From an uncultured Mucispirillum sp. (lineage in GTDB: Bacteria > Chrysiogenota > Deferribacteres > Deferribacterales > Mucispirillaceae), in the NCBI GenBank assembly GCA_944323205.1, contig CALURO010000011.1, positions 1-64,000 of the forward strand: a stretch of DNA of 64,000 nucleotides, written 5' to 3'. The notes under the pieces are model-generated. The model saw only the letters and a list, made by a program, of their open reading frames with translations, was not told the origin of the DNA and did not search any database. Below, in pieces: positions 36,632-44,817 of the stretch (position 1 is the first letter of the stretch; each line of letters begins with the position of its first letter). Made by a program: the position numbers and the translations under genes.

Positions 36632-37783
36632 TTATTTACTTGCACTATAATTTGATATTTTATTAACCCAATATTCAAATTCTTCATTATGATTTCTTAC
36701 TGGCTCAAAATGAACAAGCTGTATACCAGAACAATATATATTGCCAATCTCTACTATAACAGATGCCCATGAAAGACCAGTTCCATAACTTATTAATGCT
36801 ACTTTTTTCATTTTATGTTTTAGTGTATCGGCATAATTATCCATTAAATTAGATAAACATGAAATTCCACCATGATTTCCATATTTACTAAATGTTTCTA
36901 CAGAATATTTGGCTTCTGGTATACCTGCTTTTTCTGCTAAAGTCTGTACAATCTGCTTATTACCTTGATGTATTGCAAAAAAATCAATATCATCAACACT
37001 ATAGTTTGATGATTGAAGTAAACCAATAATATGTTCAGGCACAATATTCATTGTAAAGTCAAACACTGCAAGTCCATCCATAAAACCTTCATGTAGTTTC
37101 CACTTATTACCATCTTTATCTACAATTATCGTATTTAATATTTTTTCAGATATTGGAAGTCTATCCCTTCCTGCAGGATAAATACCTGCTTCAACTCCAT
37201 TTCCATTTGAACCAATTAAGTAATGAGACATAATTAGATTATCTGAATATTCTAATAATGTAGCACTTCCAGCATCAGAAAATAGTAAATTTTTAATTTT
37301 TTGTTCAAGTTCTGGGTCAAAGTAAGTATTATCGCCTGCACATACTAATACCTTTTTTGCTGCACCACTTTCAATTAAAGATGATGCCAGCCATAATCCA
37401 TATATATATCCAGTGCACCCTTGAGTAACATCAAAAACAGCACATGATTCTGAAAGATTAAGTCTTTTATGTAATACTTGTGATGTTGGAGGAGCATAAT
37501 AATCTGGAGATTGTGATACAAAAATTAATATATCGATGCTTTTAATATCTATATTAAGTTTAGAGATTAATTTTGTTGCTGCATATTCGCAAATATCTGA
37601 AGTTGTAATTCCCTCTGGAGCTTTATATATAGAACCATAACCAATAATTTTTTTTGCTCTTTGGAGTTTTTTAGGATTATTGTCAAAAAAATGAAGATAA
37701 TCATCTATATTTCTACAGATATTATTTGGAACAACATACTCAATACCAGATATTTTGACATGGTTAAATTGCGATACAGCCAT
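36632..37783 (-). CDS. 3-oxoacyl-ACP synthase III family enzyme 2
   Basis: A 383-residue FabH-like condensing enzyme with Cys123 (VTQGCTGY), His272 (FFAIHQGNK) and Asn303 (KYGNHGG). The start at 37783 is chosen because the longer frame begins inside the -35 box of a near-perfect promoter (37809-37837), and GGGGG lies six bases before this ATG. It is the first gene of the ten-kilobase operon. Confidence 0.87.
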   Translation of the reverse strand: MAVSQFNHVKISGIEYVVPNNICRNIDDYLHFFDNNPKKLQRAKKIIGYGSIYKAPEGITTSDICEYAATKLISKLNIDIKSIDILIFVSQSPDYYAPPTSQVLHKRLNLSESCAVFDVTQGCTGYIYGLWLASSLIESGAAKKVLVCAGDNTYFDPELEQKIKNLLFSDAGSATLLEYSDNLIMSHYLIGSNGNGVEAGIYPAGRDRLPISEKILNTIIVDKDGNKWKLHEGFMDGLAVFDFTMNIVPEHIIGLLQSSNYSVDDIDFFAIHQGNKQIVQTLAEKAGIPEAKYSVETFSKYGNHGGISCLSNLMDNYADTLKHKMKKVALISYGTGLSWASVIVEIGNIYCSGIQLVHFEPVRNHNEEFEYWVNKISNYSASK

Positions 37784-37808
37784 ATATACCCCCATAAACA
37801 TTGTAAAA

Positions 37809-37837
37809 TATATATCATATATATATTTTACTGTCAA
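37809..37837 (-). promoter_or_regulatory. Promoter of the acyl-glycan operon
   Basis: On the minus strand TTGACA (37832-37837), a 17-base spacer and TATATA (37809-37814). Transcription would start near 37802, about 20 bases before the KAS III 2 start. No other promoter this close to consensus was noticed down to 28033, which supports a single long operon. Confidence 0.75.
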
Positions 37838-37901
37838 GAAAGAGCATTTTTAATGTTGCTAATATTTTAATAAAATGATAAATACTATAACAGAGGTAAA
37901 T

Positions 37902-38759
37902 ATGAATTATATTACAAAAAATGGAATTATAGATGCATTATACGATACCGGATTAACAAAAGGCGATACAGTATTAGTTCACAGTGATATTGCTGCATTT
38001 GGCACAACAGAAAATTTTTCTAGGAAAGAAGCATTAAATATTTTTTATGATGCATTTATGGAAGTATTAGGCAGTGAAGGAACATTATGTGTACCTGCAT
38101 ATTTCTATGAATATGCACGCTTTGGCATACCTTATGACATAGCTTTATCTCCAGTTTCAAAAGAATTAGGTGTTTTTGCAAAATATATTAATTCAATGCC
38201 AGAAAGAAAACGAAGCTGTAATCCACTTGCTGCTGTTGCAGCAATAGGTAAAAATGCAGGTTATATCTGTGAAATAAAAAACAGACATAATTATGGTGAG
38301 GATTCTGCATTTAACCGCCTGCATAAATTAAATGCTAAAATAGTTATGCTTGGAACTACAACAAACTCAGTAACATTTGGTCATTATGTAGAATACCATG
38401 TTGGTGTGCCACACATGTATAATAAAATTTATAACATACCTGTTTTAAATAATGGCGAAATCGTCTTTGACTGGTCAGTCAGCAGTGTCCGTTATCTAAA
38501 TGCTGATGTAGTATATAGCGAATTAAATGGCCAGAAAATAGATGAAAATACAAATATACTTTCTCATTATAATCTTATGAAATATCAAAATTATCTTGAA
38601 AATACCATATATGTAATTAATACAGACACTTTATACAATGTGCTTGCCAAAAATTTATTTCAAAACCCATACAGATACCTTGACCATACACCTAATTTCC
38701 CAGCAGGGCAGATACCTAATGATGGACCTGTAATAAAAAATAGTGGTAATTTATTTTAA
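37902..38759 (+). CDS. AAC(3) family N-acyltransferase 2
   Basis: A 285-residue paralog of the acyltransferase at 34818, transcribed divergently from the operon. VLVHSDIAAFG, TLCVPAYFYEYARFG, RSCNPLAAVAAIGK and YGEDSAFNRLHKL follow the family pattern. The ATG at 37902 has GAGG at good spacing and is preferred over one nine codons upstream. Its 3' end overlaps the radical SAM gene tail to tail by four bases. Likely acylates an amino sugar; substrate unknown. Confidence 0.8.
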   Translation: MNYITKNGIIDALYDTGLTKGDTVLVHSDIAAFGTTENFSRKEALNIFYDAFMEVLGSEGTLCVPAYFYEYARFGIPYDIALSPVSKELGVFAKYINSMPERKRSCNPLAAVAAIGKNAGYICEIKNRHNYGEDSAFNRLHKLNAKIVMLGTTTNSVTFGHYVEYHVGVPHMYNKIYNIPVLNNGEIVFDWSVSSVRYLNADVVYSELNGQKIDENTNILSHYNLMKYQNYLENTIYVINTDTLYNVLAKNLFQNPYRYLDHTPNFPAGQIPNDGPVIKNSGNLF

Positions 38760-40231
38760 AGTCTCTTCTTTAAAACATCTTCTTTTTCATCATGGTTCTG
38801 TATATACTTTTTATACTTAGCAGAATATATATTTTCAAATTTTTTACTTGCATAATCATAAAACTCTACTGATGTTTTTTCTATTAATTCTGCAAGTTCT
38901 TCTCTGCTCATAACATACCATTCATGCTCTTTTGGAATAATAAAATTAGTAGAACGATAATTATTAGATGACACTGTATCTATAGAAAAATCATTTGTTT
39001 TGCATATATCAATTAACCTTGTGCCGGGAAATGCAGTTGCTGCAGAAAACGAGCAGCTGTCAAAATTATTATCAAATGGAAAGCGTAATGTAGCTTCAAG
39101 TTCCTCTTTTGTTTCACCTGGAAGCCCTGCAATAAAAAGACCGTGAACTCTTAACCCAAGACTATGAGCTTTATCAACAATACCTTTTACTTTATCAAGA
39201 GCAACTTTTTTCTTAATAATATCACTTAAAATTCTTTGTGATGCACTCTCAACTGCAAGGGTTATTTGATAACATCCAGATTCTGCCATTAATTCTAACA
39301 GTTTGTCATCTAACGAATTAAAATACAAACCGTTAGGTGTACACCACTTAAAATTATATCCTTTTAAATTAGTTAATAAAGATGTAATAAACTCTTTATT
39401 GATAGTTAAATTATCATCCATAAATTGGATTTCTTCCACATTATACTTACTTTTTAATTCGTCAAATTCTGCTAATAATAAATCAATCTGCCTAAAATGG
39501 ACTTTATGACCAACAAAATTAACTGCTGTGCAAAAAACACACTTAAAAGGGCAACCTTTAGACGCTACTATATGAGCAGTTCTTCTTCCATCCGTATAAG
39601 GTGCATAAGGTCTGCATATTTTAAAACATTTTTCCATATTTACTAAACTTCTATCTGCATAGGGAAGTGTAGAAAAATATGCATTAAGAACTTTAGATGG
39701 AATATTAATTTCTTTGCCATCATTATTTATATATATAATACCGTCTAAATCATCATGGGGAGTTTTTCCAGAATTAATATTATTTATTAATTTATAAATT
39801 CTTACTTCGCCATCATTTAATATTATATAATCAACAGCATTTGATTGTAAAAAAATGTGTGGCTGCATAGTAGGAGGAAGCCCACCAATTGCAACAATTA
39901 TATTTTTATTTATTTCTTTTATTTTCCTGCATATTTGAATAGTAATATCTATTCTGGAATTAAACATACACGAAACACCTATAAAATCAGGCTGTATTTC
40001 ATTAATTTTATTTTCTATATTTTCAATAGGATCGCCATACATGAGCATATTATCTTCTAGAATAATATTATGCTCATATCCATCAATAGTCATATCATAA
40101 ACATAGCTTTCAATACCCTTTGTTCTTAAATATGTTGCAATAGAAAGAACACCTATAGGTTCACCTATTCTCTTTATTTTATCAGACACTACAACATTTG
40201 GAGGGACAATAAACAGTGTTTTTTTAATCAT
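38756..40231 (-). CDS. B12-binding-type radical SAM protein
   Basis: A 491-residue enzyme with an N-terminal cobalamin-binding-like Rossmann domain (about residues 1-155; the DxHxxG cobalamin motif is not obvious) and a radical SAM domain with the cluster cysteines CPFKCVFC (227, 231, 234). Such proteins perform methylation or C-C bond chemistry at unactivated carbons. In this locus it may methylate the acyl group or a sugar. It is preceded by a MITE (40301-40645) that separates it from the methyltransferase gene upstream. Confidence 0.82.
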   Translation of the reverse strand: MIKKTLFIVPPNVVVSDKIKRIGEPIGVLSIATYLRTKGIESYVYDMTIDGYEHNIILEDNMLMYGDPIENIENKINEIQPDFIGVSCMFNSRIDITIQICRKIKEINKNIIVAIGGLPPTMQPHIFLQSNAVDYIILNDGEVRIYKLINNINSGKTPHDDLDGIIYINNDGKEINIPSKVLNAYFSTLPYADRSLVNMEKCFKICRPYAPYTDGRRTAHIVASKGCPFKCVFCTAVNFVGHKVHFRQIDLLLAEFDELKSKYNVEEIQFMDDNLTINKEFITSLLTNLKGYNFKWCTPNGLYFNSLDDKLLELMAESGCYQITLAVESASQRILSDIIKKKVALDKVKGIVDKAHSLGLRVHGLFIAGLPGETKEELEATLRFPFDNNFDSCSFSAATAFPGTRLIDICKTNDFSIDTVSSNNYRSTNFIIPKEHEWYVMSREELAELIEKTSVEFYDYASKKFENIYSAKYKKYIQNHDEKEDVLKKRL

Positions 40232-40300
40232 ATATATTCCTCAATAAAATTATATTTAAATAATATCAGAAATAATTAATTCTATCAATATTTTTTTACA

Positions 40301-40645
40301 CTGGGGGTACCCCATTTTTTACAACACCTTATGTCACTCAGAGCGAAGCGAAGAGTCTATATAGGTGCAGGGGAGCGTTTTTTGCGACGGAAGGATTTCC
40401 GACGAATAGGAATGAATCAAAAGTCCGTAGCTGGACCGCACCGTCGCTTGCGAGAGCAACAAGGAATTTACTTCCGTAGTTGCGTGGTTTTTTAAATACA
40501 GGGATGTATTTAAAAATAAAAGTTTAAATAGATTCTTCGCCTACTATCGTAGGCTCTGAATGACAGTTATTGCTATTATTTATATTTTTACATATATTAT
40601 CAAGTAGTTATAGCATTTTTTAATAAAAAAATGGGGTACCACTAG
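40301..40645. mobile_element. MITE-like element, copy 3, with internal insert
   Basis: A 345-base element with the same ends as the copy at 27811 (GGTACCCCATTTTTT and complement) and a 9-base flanking duplication TTTTTTACA (40292-40300 and 40646-40654). Relative to the other copies the central 25 bases are replaced by about 170 bases (40361-40529) of higher GC. It fills the gap between the radical SAM gene and the methyltransferase, and its target duplication includes the methyltransferase stop codon. Confidence 0.85.
40361..40529. other. Structured insert inside MITE copy 3
   Basis: Unlike its surroundings this segment is GC-rich and contains three possible stems: GCGACGG (40384) with CCGTCGC (40441), GCAAC (40456) with GTTGC (40479) enclosing GGAA/TTCC, and a perfect 9-base hairpin TTTAAATAC / GTATTTAAA (40491-40514). 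There is no open reading frame of note. It may be a nested mobile repeat or a small RNA. Confidence 0.5.
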
Positions 40646-40649
40646 TTTT

Positions 40650-41423
40650 TTACAGCTTTAAAATCCAGTAATGCTGGTTTGTTTCCTTATATTTACATGT
40701 TTCTGTATTAATAAAACCAGAGCGTATAATTTCTAAATTTGGAAAATATCTTTTAAAAATTATTTCATATTCTTCAATAGTCCTATAAATAGCATTATAA
40801 TCAATATTAGATAAATCTGTTTGATATTCTTTAAGAGTTAATCTTTTATTGTTTGAAAAAATATTTGATACATCTTTAATAACAGAAACACTTTCTCTTA
40901 AATAAATAATTGTGTTTTTTTGAACAGCAGGCTTTAGTGTTTTTAGAATATGTATTAAAGTATTATCATTACAATAAACTAAAATACCATTAAAAATAAC
41001 TAAATCATAATATGGTCTTAAAGTATTTGATGATAAATTAATAAGATTAATTTTATGAAACTGAATATTTGGATAATATGTTTTATATTTTAAAGATGCA
41101 TAATGGATAATATTTTCTGCTCCGTCAATTCCATCATATAGCTTAAATTGCGAATAAATAGGGGGGGGGCTAGACAGAAAATGTTCCAGCCATCTTCCAT
41201 AACCACAGCCTATATCTAATATATTTTTTACTTTATAAATATCTATACAAGAGGATAATGCTGAATAATCTTGATTATCTCTATCATTTGCTATATCTAA
41301 TCTGCCTTTTTGGAGCATAATGGACTCAATAGGACAATGCTCATCAAAGTATGTATCAAATAATTCTATTGCTTTTTCTTCTTTTATAGAAACTATATCA
41401 CCTTGTATTCTATATTTACTCAT
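40650..41423 (-). CDS. SAM-dependent methyltransferase, phase-variable (ON)
   Basis: A 257-residue class I methyltransferase with LDIGCGYGRWLEHF (69-82) for SAM binding. Codons 85-88 contain a run of nine C on the coding strand (41161-41169), read as Ser-Pro-Pro-Pro in the SAM-domain loop just after motif I; gain or loss of one base would truncate the protein. The present length keeps the frame open. It has its own strong promoter (41450-41477) and GGAGG site. Likely modifies a sugar or acyl group of the surface glycan. Confidence 0.82.
   Translation of the reverse strand: MSKYRIQGDIVSIKEEKAIELFDTYFDEHCPIESIMLQKGRLDIANDRDNQDYSALSSCIDIYKVKNILDIGCGYGRWLEHFLSSPPPIYSQFKLYDGIDGAENIIHYASLKYKTYYPNIQFHKINLINLSSNTLRPYYDLVIFNGILVYCNDNTLIHILKTLKPAVQKNTIIYLRESVSVIKDVSNIFSNNKRLTLKEYQTDLSNIDYNAIYRTIEEYEIIFKRYFPNLEIIRSGFINTETCKYKETNQHYWILKL
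41161..41169. repeat. G9 tract in the methyltransferase gene
   Basis: Nine consecutive G on the plus strand within the coding region; the reading frame continues through it, so this copy is ON. Confidence 0.9.
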
Positions 41424-41449
41424 ACAATTATATCCTCCAGCTACCTGAT

Positions 41450-41477
41450 AGTATAGCTGAACATATTAATATGTCAA
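41450..41477 (-). promoter_or_regulatory. Promoter of the phase-variable methyltransferase
   Basis: On the minus strand TTGACA (41472-41477), a 16-base spacer and TATACT (41450-41455), about 27 bases upstream of the ATG. Confidence 0.7.
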
Positions 41478-41489
41478 TAATATTTCAAA

Positions 41490-41532
41490 CTGTTAGTACC
41501 CCATTTTTTTGTTAAAAATGGGGTACCACCAG
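41490..41532. mobile_element. 43-base MITE remnant (ends only)
   Basis: CTGTTAGTACCCCATTTTTT on the left and AAAAATGGGGTACCACCAG on the right, joined by only a few bases. It forms a long hairpin equal to the two ends of the elements at 27811 and 40301 with the interior lost. No clear flanking duplication. It lies exactly between the divergent promoters at 41450 and 41542. Confidence 0.75.
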
Positions 41533-41541
41533 ATAATAATA

Positions 41542-41570
41542 TTGCACGAATGTATTTTTTAATATATTAT
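41542..41570 (+). promoter_or_regulatory. Promoter of the glycerophosphotransferase gene
   Basis: TTGCAC (41542-41547), a 17-base spacer and TATTAT (41565-41570), 30 bases upstream of the ATG at 41600. Confidence 0.55.
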
Positions 41571-41599
41571 ATAAAATAAAAGTTAAAAATGAGTTATGT

Positions 41600-42733
41600 A
41601 TGAATGTATTAAAATTATATAAAACGAAAAAATACATAAATAAATATGCTGAAAAAAGTGTTATCTTTTTTTCTGAAGGTAATTTATATTATACAACAAA
41701 TTTTCCTGTAATAGAAGAGTTAATAAAAAAAATTGATGTTTTATATATTACTATCGATAAAAACGATAAGTTACTTTCTTTTAAACATAGTAAGTTTCAC
41801 CCAATATATATTTCCTTTGGTATTGTTGGACAATTTATTATGGCAACACTAACAGGAAAAATTTTAATTACCACAACATACAGTATCAATACAACACAGC
41901 TTCGCAGGTCACTAAAAACAAAGTATTATATATGCCTTTTGCATGGATGTAGTGATTTACATGCAGCAAGAAAATATTCTTTTGATTATTTTGACTGTAT
42001 TATATGCATTGGTGAATTTCAAAGAATACCACTCAATATATTAGAAAATAAAAGAAAAACTAAAATAAAAGATAAACCAGTATTAGGCCTTCCATTATAT
42101 GATATATATAAAAAAGAGTTTACAGAAAAATATAGAGATACATCACTTGATGATAATGAAAAATATATTTTAATTGCTTCATCATGGGGAGTTAATAACT
42201 TTTTAAATCATATAGATTATGACATATTTGATATAATATTTAAAACTGGTTACAATATTATTTTTAGACCACATCCTATGAGTTTTCTTGAAGAGCCAGA
42301 GTTAATAGATAATATTGTAAAAAAATATATTAATGGGGGGGGGAATAATTTAAAATTTATATTAGATACAGAACCAACAAGTTTTAAATCAATGGGTAAA
42401 TCTATATGTGCTATCTCATCTATTTCAGGCTTTATGTATGACTATATTTTATTTGCAAAAAAACCCATTCTCTATTTTCCACTTACCAATAGAAATATTA
42501 ATGAACTTGATGAATGCGATTTGCAGGATGTTCAATTTTGGGATATTTCTATGCTTAAAAAAGTCGGATACCAGATTAACACAAAAGAAGAATTAAAAGA
42601 CAGTTTATTAAATATTAATTTTTCAAATTATAATGCATCTCAAATAGATCAATATATTAATGATATTGCAAACTTTGGATGTAGTTCCCCATATATAGCT
42701 GAGTATATAATTAATAAATTCCATGATTTGTAA
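41600..42733 (+). CDS. CDP-glycerol glycerophosphotransferase-like protein, phase-variable (ON)
   Basis: A 377-residue protein with features of the CDP-glycerol:polyol glycerophosphotransferase family: IIFRPHPMS, then SSISGFMYDYILFAKKPILYFP near residue 275. It should transfer a polyol phosphate from a CDP-linked donor to a glycan. Codons 246-248 are GGG GGG GGG (G9 at 42335-42343, read Gly-Gly-Gly), placing a slippage site between the two conserved blocks; the frame is open now. It is followed 15 bases later by a cytidylyltransferase that could make its donor. Confidence 0.78.
   Translation: MNVLKLYKTKKYINKYAEKSVIFFSEGNLYYTTNFPVIEELIKKIDVLYITIDKNDKLLSFKHSKFHPIYISFGIVGQFIMATLTGKILITTTYSINTTQLRRSLKTKYYICLLHGCSDLHAARKYSFDYFDCIICIGEFQRIPLNILENKRKTKIKDKPVLGLPLYDIYKKEFTEKYRDTSLDDNEKYILIASSWGVNNFLNHIDYDIFDIIFKTGYNIIFRPHPMSFLEEPELIDNIVKKYINGGGNNLKFILDTEPTSFKSMGKSICAISSISGFMYDYILFAKKPILYFPLTNRNINELDECDLQDVQFWDISMLKKVGYQINTKEELKDSLLNINFSNYNASQIDQYINDIANFGCSSPYIAEYIINKFHDL
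42335..42343. repeat. G9 tract in the glycerophosphotransferase-like gene
   Basis: Nine consecutive G forming three glycine codons in frame. The gene is ON at this length. Confidence 0.9.
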
Positions 42734-42748
42734 TAGGAGATTTTATTT

Positions 42749-43168
42749 ATGAAGAAAGTAATAACTTATGGTGTGTTTGATTTTTTTCACTTTGGTCATT
42801 TGAGACTTTTAAAAAATATTAAAACATATTTTAATGAAGATATATTTTTAACTGTATTTGTTCAAGATTCAGATTATATCTTAAAATATAAACCAAATAC
42901 AACCATACTATATTCTACACAAGACAGAATAGAAATGATAAAAGAACTGAGATGTGTTGATGATGCACAGGTATATAAAATAGTAAGTGAACACATAAAA
43001 ACAATTGATTTTGACGTATGGGTAAAAGGACCAGACCAAAATCATAGTGGTTTTAAAATTGCAGAACAATACTGTGTGAGCAATAATAAAGAAATAGTTA
43101 TTTTACCACGGACAAAATTGATATCTTCTACATATATCAAAGAGTTACTAAAAAGTTTAAAAAAATAG
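42749..43168 (+). CDS. Cytidylyltransferase, TagD/glycerol-3-phosphate type
   Basis: A 139-residue nucleotidyltransferase with TYGVFDFFHFGHLRLL (the HxGH motif) and the C-terminal RTKLISSTYIKELL, which matches the RTxGISTT motif of TagD-type enzymes. It likely makes CDP-glycerol or a similar CDP-alcohol for the transferase upstream. AGGAG precedes the ATG. Its last stop-codon base is the first base of the IS at 43168, so the insertion may have trimmed the end slightly, although the length is normal for the family. Confidence 0.83.
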   Translation: MKKVITYGVFDFFHFGHLRLLKNIKTYFNEDIFLTVFVQDSDYILKYKPNTTILYSTQDRIEMIKELRCVDDAQVYKIVSEHIKTIDFDVWVKGPDQNHSGFKIAEQYCVSNNKEIVILPRTKLISSTYIKELLKSLKK

Positions 43169-43944
43169 AGCCTGTGAAACAAAGTCTGTAAATAATGCAA
43201 ACTTAAGTTTTCTGTGATATAATAAAAATATATTCAAGGAGCTTAAGTATGACACAAAGGAAGAAAGCAATACACAAAGTAGTAATGACGGAGGGCAAGC
43301 GTCAAATAATAGCAAATTTATTATCAGAATATGATATTAAATCAGCTAATGATATTCAAGAAGCCTTAAAAGACCTGTTAAGTGGTACTATTAAAGAGAT
43401 AATGGAATAATCCGTAAGGTAGCAGCGAAGGAATTTGCATCTGATTTAAAAAGTATTTATCATGCCCCAACTAAAGAGAAAGCCTTACAGGCATTAGACA
43501 AAGTAACAGATAAATGGGAACAGTTATACCCTAACACTATGAAGCGGTGGAAAGAAAACTGGGATTGTATTTCTCCTATATTTAAATTCTCTATGTCAGT
43601 TAGGAAAGTCATATATACCACAAATACAATAGAATCATTAAATTCTGTCTATCGTAAATTAAACAGTCAACGGAGTGTATTTCCAAGTGATACAGCACTT
43701 TTAAAGTCTCTTTATTTGGCAACATTTGAAGCAGCTAAAAAATGGACTGGTACTATTAGGAACTGGGCTCAAGTTTATGGGGAATTAAGCATTATGTATG
43801 AAGGACGGCTGCCTGAATAGGATATAAAAATGTGAAAAATAAACCTGCTCTTGACTGAATAACTTTATTCTGGTATTCATAGAGCAGGATATGTAAAAAT
43901 ATAATCATAGAAAACTGAATTTACAGACTTTTTTTCACAGGCTC
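43168..43944 (+). mobile_element. Internally deleted IS256-family element
   Basis: A 777-base element with 26-base inverted ends (GAGCCTGTGAAACAAAGTCT at the left; complement of 43919-43944 at the right differs by one base). The left leader matches bases 1-77 of the window in reverse. Full IS256-type elements are about 1.2-1.4 kb. No clear flanking duplication was found. It lies between the cytidylyltransferase and the remains of the formyltransferase gene and contributes the stop codons of both. Confidence 0.85.
43249..43820 (+). pseudogene. IS256-family transposase, internally deleted
   Basis: The first 53 codons (MTQRKKAIHKVVMTEGKRQI onward, to a stop at 43410) are followed in another frame by the C-terminal part (from 43413: RKVAAKEFASDLKS to YEGRLPE). 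About 200 central residues, including the two catalytic aspartates, are gone; the glutamate region TNTIESLNS remains. The product cannot transpose, but the ends could be moved by an intact copy such as the one possibly at the left edge. Confidence 0.85.
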
Positions 43945-44793
43945 AACTATTTAATTTATATCCAAAATTATTAAATAAATCTTTAATTTTTAATATTTTA
44001 AAGTATTTTTTAAATTCTTTACATTCTGCTGCATTTGGGTGTGTTCTGTATACTCTTTTACTATTATCTTGTTCAATTAGTTTATCATCAAGCATATTTT
44101 TAATACCTTGATAATAGCATTCCGCCGTGTCTTTAAACACCGCAGCATAAGCACCTATTCATGTAATATCGTTTGGAAGTAAATATTCTTTTTCATAAAG
44201 TATTTTACCTGCATCAATTCGTTCCACCATAACATGAATTGTTTGATAAATACTGATATCCCCCCCCCAATAGATGACTTTTCAATATTTTTTTGAGTTA
44301 AAAGCATTGCCCAAAAAATAGGCAACATACCTGCATAATCAGGTAATTTGCCAGGGTGTCTATTTATACAACCAAGTTTAGGCAATGATAATATTTCTGA
44401 TTTTAAAATCTGGTGACTCATAACTAAAATTAAATCTAAATCATATCCTTTTAAATAGTTAATAGTATCTGCACAATCAATATCTTCAAAATATGCAAAT
44501 GGAATACTATACTTTAATAACACATTTTCTAAAGAATAACTATTCTTATCATATTTATTTGCAGAAATACGAAGTTTAGTATATAAAGAAAGTAAAAAAT
44601 TATTAAATCTTCCATACAAATCAATAGACTGTTGTTTTTGTTTTGCCGATAAGTTATGTATTTTATTTAAAATAACAACATTAGTGATTGTTCCTATATT
44701 TTTAAATTTTTTGATAATTTCATTAACCATATATGGTGAAAAAATAACATCATCATCTGTTACTAAAGCTATTCTTAAATTTGTTTTATCCAT
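43943..44793 (-). pseudogene. Formyltransferase-like gene, phase OFF and with a further stop
   Basis: The first 175 codons encode a formyltransferase-fold protein (LGCINRHPGKLPDYAGMLPIFW is the family core, reported here in part: HPGKLPDYAG). At codons 176-178 a run of nine C on the plus strand (44260-44268) throws the frame off and translation ends at 44155. With ten or seven bases the frame continues as GGGDISIYQTIHVMVERIDAG, the expected family sequence, but then meets TGA at 44159-44161 before resuming as AYAAVFKDTAECYYQG down to the IS end at 43943. So this copy is OFF, has a second lesion and its 3' end abuts the IS. Confidence 0.78.
44260..44268. repeat. C9 tract in the formyltransferase-like gene
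   Basis: Nine consecutive C on the plus strand (G on the coding strand). At this length the downstream conserved sequence is out of frame; one added or two lost bases would restore it. Confidence 0.9.
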
Positions 44794-44817
44794 ATTATTG
44801 CCTCATAATAAATATAA

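Noticed and set aside
28033..37783. A classical type I/II polyketide or nonribosomal peptide cluster
   Set aside because: No acyltransferase, KAS I/II, condensation or thioesterase module is present; all carriers are discrete and the neighbours are glycan genes.
34818..38759. Aminoglycoside resistance because of two AAC(3)-family genes
   Set aside because: The family has many members that acylate sugars in glycan loci; context with ACPs and reductases makes a resistance role unlikely.
43943..44140. Separate 65-residue gene beginning at a GTG
   Set aside because: It continues the formyltransferase sequence in the frame that a one-base longer tract would give, so it is part of the broken gene.
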